In this document: positions 1-5,067 of the stretch, piece after piece
Numbering within the stretch: the stretch's first letter is position 1
Layout of the letters: every line of letters starts with the position of its first letter
Assembly (NCBI GenBank): GCA_958404085.1
Contig: CATXZX010000111.1
Coordinates: 1-6,356 of the forward strand
Direction: 5' to 3'
DNA length: 6,356 nt
Source: an uncultured Prevotellaceae bacterium
GTDB lineage: Bacteria > Bacteroidota > Bacteroidia > Bacteroidales > Bacteroidaceae
The notes under the pieces: model-generated
What the model was told of the DNA's origin: nothing
The model's input: only the letters and a program-made list of their open reading frames with translations
Databases searched by the model: none
Position numbers and translations under genes: made by a program

Positions 1-2
1 AA

Positions 3-1172
3 AATACACACAAATTCACATTGGTACTCGACGCCGGGCATGGAGGCAAAGATCCCGGTGCCATCGGCAAATTCTCGAAAGAAAAAAATATCAACCTGAA
101 CGTCACACTCGAAGTAGGACGGCTCATCGAAAACAACTGCCCGGACGTAAAGGTCATCTATACACGCAAGACGGATTCATTCATCTCGCTAAACCGCCGT
201 GCCGAAATAGCGAACAATGCCAAAGCCGACCTTTTTATATCCATCCATACCAATTCGTTACCCAAGCAGCACATCGCCTACGGTACGGAAACCTACACAC
301 TGGGTATGGCACGCGCCGACGAGAACCTGGACGTAGCCAAACGCGAAAACTCGGTCATCCTGATAGAAGACAATTACATGGAACACTACGCCGGCTTCAA
401 CCCGCGCTCGTCCGAAAGTTACATCATGTTTGAATTCATGCAGGACCAATACATGAAACAAAGTGTAGGGCTGGCGCGTCTGATACAGGAACAATACGTC
501 TGCACAGCCGGACGAAAGAACAAAGGTGTACACCAGTCCGGACTGCTCGTATTGCGCGCCACGTCGATGCCGAGCGTACTGACCGAAATAGGTTTCATCT
601 CTACCCCGGAAGAAGAGCGTTACCTAAATACGCAAAGAGGCATTCAGCAAATAGCCAAAAGCATTTATTTAGGATTCGTAAACTACAAAAAGACCCAGAA
701 CGGAACCGGAAGCAAACCAACGGCCAGACAAGTCGATACGCAAGAACGACGACAGGAAACGAAAGACGAAAAAGAATACAATACACCCGACCAGATACCG
801 GCTCCGAAAGAAGACAGTGCCGAACAAGATAAAAAAACAGAAAGCAGCTCCGAACAGACCGGAAACAGCGAAAAAACAACCGGAAACGAAAACAGGACGG
901 ATGAAAAGCCTGTATTCAAAATCCAGCTACTCACTTCGGACCGGAAATTGCGTCCGAACGACAAACAGTTCAAAGGCCTGACAGGAATATGCCATTACCG
1001 GGAAAACGGCCTGTACAAATATACGTATAAGGAATCGACGGATTACGCAGAAATCAACCGACAGAGAAAAGCCATTGCGACCAAATTCCCCCAAGCCTTC
1101 GTGGTGGCATTCCGCAACGGAGAACGCATGAACCTGCAAGAAGCCATCCGTGAATCAAGAAAACAACGTTGA
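3..1172 (+). CDS. N-acetylmuramoyl-L-alanine amidase with C-terminal SPOR-like domain (5' end cut by window)
   Basis: This is a zinc-dependent Amidase_3 (AmiABC/LytC-type) enzyme, which cleaves the bond between N-acetylmuramic acid and the stem-peptide L-alanine in periplasmic peptidoglycan. The frame is open to the left edge and reads KFTLVLDAGHGG. The TTG at 21 lies inside the conserved first strand and is not a credible start, so the true start and any signal peptide lie upstream. Counting from that TTG as residue 1, the expected metal ligands and catalytic acid are H7 (DAGHGG), E21 (KEKNINL), H76 (SIHTNS) and E189 (LTEIGFIS). Residues about 88-150 form the long insertion that acts as an autoinhibitory element in AmiB/AmiC relatives. 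A charged, low-complexity linker (about 224-296) leads to a SPOR-like domain (about 297-375), a fold that binds septal, denuded glycan. A role in cell separation is inferred. The downstream MCE gene is probably in the same operon. Confidence 0.93.
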   Translation, partial: NTHKFTLVLDAGHGGKDPGAIGKFSKEKNINLNVTLEVGRLIENNCPDVKVIYTRKTDSFISLNRRAEIANNAKADLFISIHTNSLPKQHIAYGTETYTLGMARADENLDVAKRENSVILIEDNYMEHYAGFNPRSSESYIMFEFMQDQYMKQSVGLARLIQEQYVCTAGRKNKGVHQSGLLVLRATSMPSVLTEIGFISTPEEERYLNTQRGIQQIAKSIYLGFVNYKKTQNGTGSKPTARQVDTQERRQETKDEKEYNTPDQIPAPKEDSAEQDKKTESSSEQTGNSEKTTGNENRTDEKPVFKIQLLTSDRKLRPNDKQFKGLTGICHYRENGLYKYTYKESTDYAEINRQRKAIATKFPQAFVVAFRNGERMNLQEAIRESRKQR

Positions 1173-1194
1173 AAACATTTACGCACATATGCAC

Positions 1195-2091
1195 ATGACA
1201 AAAGAAGTAAAAATTGCCCTGACAGCCATTGTAGCTGCCGTCCTTCTATTCGTGGGAATCAATTTCCTGAAAGGAATCAATTTATTTCAGTCCAGCAACC
1301 GGTTCTGCGTTGCGTTCGACAACATCTACGGCCTGACCGTGTCCTCGCCCGTGTATGCCAACGGCTATGCCGTAGGAATAGTCCGTGACATTACCTATGA
1401 CTACAAGAAAAACGGCAAGGTGACAGTGGGTATCGAACTGGACAAGGACATGCGTCTTCCCGAAGAAAGCGTAGCCGAACTGGAAACCGAAATGCTTGGA
1501 GGCGTAAAGATGAACCTGATCATGGGTGCCAACCCGTTGAAATTTCTGAATCCCGGAGACACCATACGGGGTAAGATGCACGACGGCGCGCTTAACAAAA
1601 TGGAAGCCATGATACCGACGGTAGAAAAGGCCTTGCCCAAACTCGATACCATACTGACCTCGCTGAACCGGCTGCTGGCCGACCCGGCCCTTGCCGCCAC
1701 ATTGCGCAATGCAGAACAAATGACGGGAGAACTGGCTGCAAGTTCTAAAAAACTGAACAGACTGCTGATCAACGACATGCCTAAACTATCGGGAAACCTG
1801 TGCAGCATCAGCGAAAACATGGTAAGCGTAAGCAAAAACATGGCCGACGTAGACATTGCCAAAACCATGAGGCATGCAGACAGCACAATGTACAACGTAC
1901 AACAAATCAGCGCCTCGTTCCTCAACAAACTGAACAGCAAGGACAACTCGCTCGGCCTGTTGCTGAACGACCGCTGCATGTATGACAACCTCAACCATAC
2001 GGTCGGAAGCGCAGACTCGCTGCTTATCGATTTAAAGGCGCACCCGAAACGTTATGTACACTTCTCCATATTCGGAAGAAAGGACAAATAA
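1195..2091 (+). CDS. MCE/MlaD-family lipid-binding protein, membrane-anchored
   Basis: This is an MCE-domain protein of the MlaD type. Such proteins form ring-shaped assemblies in the periplasm that carry phospholipids or other hydrophobic molecules between the two membranes. From the ATG at 1195 it has 298 residues: a short MTKEVK start, one membrane segment (about 7-24), the MCE domain (about 36-111, with VYANGYAVGIV and the MLGGVKMNLIMG strand), and a helical tail (about 135-280) ending in a basic/aromatic segment, HPKRYVHFSIFGRK. In-frame alternatives are GTG at 1150, which would overlap the amidase stop, and ATG at 1189. I prefer 1195 because family members usually begin directly with M-x-KEVKI before the membrane segment. 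No Shine-Dalgarno sequence helps the choice. The gap to the amidase is 22 bp, so co-transcription is likely. No ABC ATPase or permease partner (MlaF/MlaE) is visible here; the transported substrate cannot be stated. Confidence 0.9.
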   Translation: MTKEVKIALTAIVAAVLLFVGINFLKGINLFQSSNRFCVAFDNIYGLTVSSPVYANGYAVGIVRDITYDYKKNGKVTVGIELDKDMRLPEESVAELETEMLGGVKMNLIMGANPLKFLNPGDTIRGKMHDGALNKMEAMIPTVEKALPKLDTILTSLNRLLADPALAATLRNAEQMTGELAASSKKLNRLLINDMPKLSGNLCSISENMVSVSKNMADVDIAKTMRHADSTMYNVQQISASFLNKLNSKDNSLGLLLNDRCMYDNLNHTVGSADSLLIDLKAHPKRYVHFSIFGRKDK

Positions 2092-2120
2092 AAAAATCTC
2101 ACTAAATAAAAACGTTCTAA

Positions 2121-2152
2121 ATAATAGGATTCATTTTCATGAGTCCTATTAT
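2121..2152 (+). terminator. Hairpin after the amidase-MCE operon, probable terminator
   Basis: Left arm ATAATAGGATTCAT (2121-2134) pairs with right arm ATGAGTCCTATTAT (2139-2152) around the 4-base loop TTTC. This gives a 14-bp stem with a single G-U wobble, starting 30 bp after the MCE stop codon. An A-rich run precedes it, but the bases after it (CTTATC) form only a weak U-tract. Termination or 3'-end protection of the upstream mRNA is therefore likely but not certain. The near-symmetry could let it work on both strands. Confidence 0.55.
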
Positions 2153-2203
2153 CTTATCAACCCAAGGTATACAAGACTCTGAACAGGAAGAACATAAGAT
2201 AAT

Positions 2204-2227
2204 GAATACGGACCATCGTCTGTATTC
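2204..2227. other. Second perfect-loop hairpin in the intergenic region
   Basis: GAATACGGAC (2204-2213) pairs with GTCTGTATTC (2218-2227) around a CATC loop. The 10-bp stem has one G-U wobble. No T-run follows. It lies upstream of the predicted dnaA transcription start, so it would not be in the dnaA mRNA unless an earlier promoter is used. It may be a second terminator element, part of a small RNA, or a protein-binding inverted repeat; the sequence does not decide between these. Confidence 0.35.
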
Positions 2228-2361
2228 GGGTAAACATTCTGAGATTCAACAGCGTAGAGAAATGCAAATACGTCTTTGGCGACAAATTCAAAGGACTGAT
2301 GGCAATCCGCTAAAAAACAACATTTTAAAAAGAACCGAATCAACGGAAGAAAAAATTCTTA

Positions 2362-2393
2362 TTTGCTCATTCGCACATTGTTTACGAACTTTG
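2362..2393 (+). promoter_or_regulatory. Predicted dnaA promoter, Bacteroidota type
   Basis: A -33 box TTTG (2362-2365), a 20-bp spacer and GAACTTTG (2386-2393) fit the Bacteroidota consensus TTTG-N19-21-TAnnTTTG except for G in place of T at the first -7 position. Transcription would start near 2400, leaving a 5' leader of about 37 bases before the dnaA ATG at 2437. No Shine-Dalgarno sequence precedes that ATG, as is usual in this phylum. Confidence 0.6.
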
Positions 2394-2401
2394 CACATTG
2401 T
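2373..2401. repeat. Direct repeat pair GCACATTGT across the dnaA -7 box
   Basis: GCACATTGT occurs exactly at 2373-2381 and 2393-2401, 20 bp apart start to start. That is close to two turns of DNA, so both copies face the same side. One copy lies in the spacer between the -33 and -7 boxes; the other begins at the last base of the -7 box and covers the predicted start site. A repressor or activator operator is plausible. Neither copy matches the DnaA-box consensus TTATCCACA. Confidence 0.45.
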
Positions 2402-2403
2402 AG

Positions 2404-2433
2404 AAGTAAAGACAAACTGACTAAGTAAAGACA
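2404..2433. repeat. Direct repeat pair AAGTAAAGACA in the dnaA leader
   Basis: AAGTAAAGACA is repeated exactly at 2404-2414 and 2423-2433 with a 19-bp period, ending three bases before the dnaA start codon. Both copies would be transcribed in the short 5' leader, so they could act as DNA operators or as RNA sites near the ribosome entry region. The bases after each copy differ (AAC versus TTT), so the repeat unit is bounded. Confidence 0.45.
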
Positions 2434-2436
2434 TTT

Positions 2437-4017
2437 ATGGGAAGCACTTCCCCTGCATTGTGGGAGCGTTGCCTGAATTCAATTCGCGAAATCGTATCGG
2501 CCGAAAAGTTCAGAACTTGGTTCGAACCGATAGAGTTCGTGGAATATGAGGAACAGCGCTTGAAAATACGGGTCCGTAACAGGCTCGTACGCGAATTTCT
2601 GCAAGAAAACTACATGGATCTGATCGACAAGGCCGTTCGGGACTCGTTCGGAACGGGCGTAGCCCTTGTCTGGGAAGAAATGCAGCCTGCACCACAAGCA
2701 AAATGGGAAACCTTCAAAGAACAGGTGCGGAAAGAAACCGGTGAACAAATTTTCCGGACATGGTTCGATTCACTGGAATTGGCCGAACAAAACGGACAAA
2801 CCCTGAAGATACGCGTCCCCAACAAGGTTGTCCTTAAATATTTATTGGAGAACCATTCCCAAACCATCCGACAGGCTTTGCACAACTCGTTCGGAGCGGG
2901 AACGGTCGTAGTCTGGGAAAACAAGGAAACCGCTCCGGCTCACAACAACGAGAACAAGAAAACGACGGCAAAAGCAACCGCCAGCAACCTCGACCCACAT
3001 TTATATCCCGACTATACGTTCGAAAACTTTGTGGAAGGCGAGAGCAACAAACTTCTGCACTCCGTCGGCATATCCATTGCCCAGAATCCGAACCAGGAAA
3101 CGTTCAACCCACTCTTTATCTACGGCGCATCGGGTGTGGGAAAGACCCACCTTGCCAGTGCCATCGGTAACCGGATCAAAGCGCTCAACCCGCAAAAAAG
3201 AGTTCTCTACATATCGGCACACCACTTCATGGTCCAATATACCGACCACGTGACCCGGAACAAGACGAACGACTTCATTCTTTTTTACCAGACCATCGAT
3301 GTTCTTATCATCGACGACATACAGGAACTGGCAGGAAGGACCAAAACGCAACAGGCCTTCTTCCATATCTTCAACCACCTGCACCTCAACAAACGGCAAC
3401 TGATACTGACCTGCGACCGCCCCCCCGTAGAGCTGGAAGGACTGGAGGACCGCCTGCTGACGCGCTTCAAATGGGGACTGACTGCCGAACTCGGAAAACC
3501 GAACATAGCCCTGCGCGTGGCCATTCTGCGCGATAAAATCAAAAGAGACAACCTGAATTTTCCCGAAGAGGTCATCCAATACATCGCCAACAATGTTGAC
3601 AACAGCGTACGCGACCTGCAAGGCATCATCAACTCCATGCTGGCACATTCGCTCTACGATGACTGCGAAATAACACTGGAACTGGCAGAACGTGTCGTGG
3701 CACGCTCCGTAAACATCTACAAGAAGGAAATAACCATAGACCTCATCCTGGAACGCGTCTGCAAACACTTCAACAAAACACGCAAGGAAGTGCTTTCAAA
3801 AAGCCGCAAACAAGATTTGGTACAAGTACGCCAAATTACAATGTACTTGGCCCAAAAACACACGGGACTCTCATACGCCCGCATCGGAAACTTTATGGGA
3901 AAACGCGACCACTCCACCGTTTTACACGCATGCAGCCAAATAGAAAAACGGATCAGTGTCGATAAAAATTTCCGACGCGAAATGGAAGAAATCGAAAGCA
4001 GCCTGCTCGACTCTTAA
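2437..4017 (+). CDS. dnaA: Chromosomal replication initiator DnaA with duplicated domain I
   Basis: DnaA is the AAA+ ATPase that binds origin DnaA boxes, melts the origin and loads the replicative helicase. The product has 526 residues, against about 450-470 normally (E. coli 467). The excess matches an extra 81-residue unit: two tandem domain I copies (about 8-82 and 89-163) joined by the short linker QPAPQA. A short polar domain II (about 164-184) follows. The AAA+ domain III has Walker A GASGVGKT (230-237), Walker B VLIIDD (289-294), sensor 1 LTCDRPP (324-330), arginine finger R343 in LLTRF, and sensor 2 R392 in SVRDLQG. The DNA-binding domain IV (about 432-526) has KSRK (455-458), R465 and the signature GKRDHSTVLHAC (488-499). 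All catalytic motifs are intact, so it should be functional. Start ATG 2437 fits the first domain I. The E. coli base-contact residues P423 and T435 correspond to A481 and S493 here. Confidence 0.97.
   Translation: MGSTSPALWERCLNSIREIVSAEKFRTWFEPIEFVEYEEQRLKIRVRNRLVREFLQENYMDLIDKAVRDSFGTGVALVWEEMQPAPQAKWETFKEQVRKETGEQIFRTWFDSLELAEQNGQTLKIRVPNKVVLKYLLENHSQTIRQALHNSFGAGTVVVWENKETAPAHNNENKKTTAKATASNLDPHLYPDYTFENFVEGESNKLLHSVGISIAQNPNQETFNPLFIYGASGVGKTHLASAIGNRIKALNPQKRVLYISAHHFMVQYTDHVTRNKTNDFILFYQTIDVLIIDDIQELAGRTKTQQAFFHIFNHLHLNKRQLILTCDRPPVELEGLEDRLLTRFKWGLTAELGKPNIALRVAILRDKIKRDNLNFPEEVIQYIANNVDNSVRDLQGIINSMLAHSLYDDCEITLELAERVVARSVNIYKKEITIDLILERVCKHFNKTRKEVLSKSRKQDLVQVRQITMYLAQKHTGLSYARIGNFMGKRDHSTVLHACSQIEKRISVDKNFRREMEEIESSLLDS
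2461..2679 (+). repeat. dnaA domain I, first copy (diverged tandem repeat)
   Basis: This encodes residues 9-81 of DnaA, from W9 to the VWEE strand. It aligns without gaps to residues 90-162 at a constant offset of 81 codons (243 bp). Shared landmarks are WE, FRTWF, LKIRV, EN, SFG and VWE. This copy keeps the PI after the FRTWF core (WFEPIE) that I recall from other Bacteroidales DnaA proteins. Confidence 0.9.
2704..2922 (+). repeat. dnaA domain I, second copy (diverged tandem repeat)
   Basis: This encodes residues 90-162 of DnaA. It keeps the FRTWF core and the VPN turn (LKIRVPN) typical of single-copy domain I, but has SL where copy 1 has PI. Short exact DNA matches to copy 1 survive (for example ACTCGTTCGGA and GTCTGGGAA), but overall the copies have diverged well beyond a recent duplication. 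Confidence 0.9.
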
Positions 4018-4051
4018 GCATACCTCCGATTTCCTCCTGCCGCTCCATACT

Positions 4052-4789
4052 TTACAGAAAGCCCTGTTTGCGCAAAGCCTCCAGATAATCGGCCGACATC
4101 CGTTCGTTATCCGCCTTCGTATAACGAATATCGGTAAAAATTTGCGCCAATGTTTCTTTTTGATTAATCTCTACAAATTTTTTATTTTCAGGCAAAGCCT
4201 CTTTTTCCGCATAGTATGCATCGATTTGTTCGGCAGCATACGGTTCATACGTCTCGCCATGTACCAACGAAGCCAAGGGAAGCCGGTCGGTCTGAGCCGG
4301 TTCTTCGGCCGGATACCCCACAGTAATCGTTGCCACAGGCATGACCAGACGGGGCAAATTCAGCAGATCGATAAGTTCCTGAGGCCTGTAAAGAGTCGTA
4401 CCGAGAAAACAAAGGCCAAGACCGGCCTCTTCAGCCAAATTACAGAACGTCTGTACATAAAGCAACGCATCGGTCGCCGCATTCATAAAGGAAAGGAAAT
4501 TGGCATATCCGGGATTTGCTTTCCGCTCCTCGCACCAACGCGTCGTCCGGTGGAAGTCGGCACAAAAAGTCAGTACCACCGGTGCCTGCTGTACCATAGG
4601 CTGGTTAAAATGCAACGGCGCCATTTTCCGTTTCATCTCCGCATCACGCGTTACGACCACACTATACAATTGCAAATTGCCCATAGTCTGCGTACGTTCT
4701 GCCACCTTCAGGAGTTCATTGAGCAGTGCATCGGAAACATTTTCCTCCGTATAACGGCGGATAGTCCTTCGTTTCTTTAAATATTCCAT
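4052..4789 (-). CDS. Nitroreductase-family NAD(P)H-flavin oxidoreductase (NfsA/FRP-like)
   Basis: This 245-residue protein belongs to the FMN-dependent nitroreductase fold, which transfers electrons from NAD(P)H to nitro compounds, quinones or flavins in the cytoplasm. The FMN-phosphate-binding basic cluster RRTIRRY (7-13) opens the protein. GNLQLYS (37-43) and GLGLCFLGT (123-131) are the other typical FMN-site segments. VATITVGYP (152-160) precedes a long C-terminal extension (about 165-245), as seen in NfsA/FRP-type enzymes, ending in the DIRYTK...YLEALRKQGFL tail. The ATG on the minus strand at 4789-4787 directly precedes the conserved region and lies about 18 bases from the predicted transcription start. 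The gene converges on dnaA with a 34-bp gap that shows no clear hairpin. The physiological substrate cannot be told from sequence. Confidence 0.92.
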   Translation of the reverse strand: MEYLKKRRTIRRYTEENVSDALLNELLKVAERTQTMGNLQLYSVVVTRDAEMKRKMAPLHFNQPMVQQAPVVLTFCADFHRTTRWCEERKANPGYANFLSFMNAATDALLYVQTFCNLAEEAGLGLCFLGTTLYRPQELIDLLNLPRLVMPVATITVGYPAEEPAQTDRLPLASLVHGETYEPYAAEQIDAYYAEKEALPENKKFVEINQKETLAQIFTDIRYTKADNERMSADYLEALRKQGFL

Positions 4790-4814
4790 CGCGTATTTTT
4801 ATAAATTGTCAGCA

Positions 4815-4845
4815 CAAAGATACTAATGCTTTTTCATTCCGCAAC
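4815..4845 (-). promoter_or_regulatory. Predicted nitroreductase promoter, Bacteroidota type
   Basis: Read on the minus strand, GTTG (4845-4842), a 19-bp spacer and TATCTTTG (4822-4815) match the Bacteroidota promoter pattern, with a perfect TAnnTTTG -7 box and three of four bases at -33. The start site would fall near 4807, giving a very short leader before the ATG at 4789. Confidence 0.7.
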
Positions 4846-4847
4846 TA

Positions 4848-4887
4848 CTCTAAAAGCCTAAAAATAAAACAGATTTCCCTTTTAGAG
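4848..4887. repeat. Perfect 9-bp inverted repeat in the divergent promoter region
   Basis: CTCTAAAAG (4848-4856) and CTTTTAGAG (4879-4887) are exact reverse complements separated by 22 bp. Their centres are 31 bp apart, about three helical turns. The left arm lies two bases upstream of the nitroreductase -33 box, a natural place for an activator or repressor. It may instead fold as a hairpin with a large loop, but no T-run follows on either strand. Confidence 0.4.
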
Positions 4888-4990
4888 AAACTTATCCCGT
4901 ATCACGAAACAACCAACGAACTAAAATCCAACACCTTAACAATAAAGAATAGAAAACTTTCCCATAAAAAACAAAGTTCTCCTTTTCATT

Positions 4991-5022
4991 TTTGTTCAAT
5001 CCAAAAACATTTCTTAGCTTTG
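4991..5022 (+). promoter_or_regulatory. Predicted nrdJ promoter, Bacteroidota type
   Basis: TTTG (4991-4994), a 20-bp spacer and TAGCTTTG (5015-5022) match the Bacteroidota consensus at every defined position. Transcription would start near 5029, leaving a leader of about 39 bases before the ATG at 5068. That leader is too short for a cobalamin riboswitch. Confidence 0.75.
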
Positions 5023-5067
5023 CCCTTGTTTTTATTATCCAGTTTGTCTGCTTCTACAAAACAAGAC

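Larger units (their letters stand above)
2092..2436. other. 345-bp intergenic region between MCE gene and dnaA
   Basis: This AT-rich stretch holds no gene I can support. It contains a strong hairpin just after the MCE gene (2121-2152), a second hairpin (2204-2227), and the dnaA promoter with two pairs of direct repeats (2362-2433). An open frame at 2139-2420 is rejected: its ATG sits in the 3' arm of the first hairpin, it runs through the dnaA promoter, and its product resembles no family I know. In another frame, 2206-2313 reads through GDKFKGLMAIR to a stop. This faintly resembles the FKGL segment of the amidase SPOR-like domain, but it has no start codon. Confidence 0.6.

Noticed and set aside
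21..23. TTG as the amidase start codon
   Set aside because: The reading frame is open to the window edge and TTG falls within the conserved strand leading to DAGHGG, so the gene starts upstream of the window.
1150..1152. GTG as the MCE gene start
   Set aside because: It would add a 15-residue polar extension not usual for the family and overlap the amidase stop. ATG at 1195 gives the typical MTKEVK start before the membrane segment.
2139..2420. Open frame of 93 codons between the MCE gene and dnaA
   Set aside because: The start codon lies in the 3' arm of a strong hairpin, the frame crosses the predicted dnaA promoter, and the product has no recognisable family or domain features.
2092..2436. 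Replication origin beside dnaA
   Set aside because: Only weak, isolated partial matches to TTATCCACA exist (for example near 2154), with no cluster and no clear unwinding element. Bacteroidota origins need not adjoin dnaA.
3001..3768. Minus-strand open frame of 255 codons inside dnaA
   Set aside because: It is antisense to the AAA+ domain, whose Walker and sensor motifs establish the real coding frame.
3956..4780. Plus-strand open frame of 274 codons downstream of dnaA
   Set aside because: It overlaps the dnaA end and lies antisense to almost the whole nitroreductase gene, which has clear family motifs on the other strand.
4790..5067. Cobalamin riboswitch upstream of nrdJ
   Set aside because: No B12-box-like sequence was seen, and the predicted transcript leader is only about 39 bases long.
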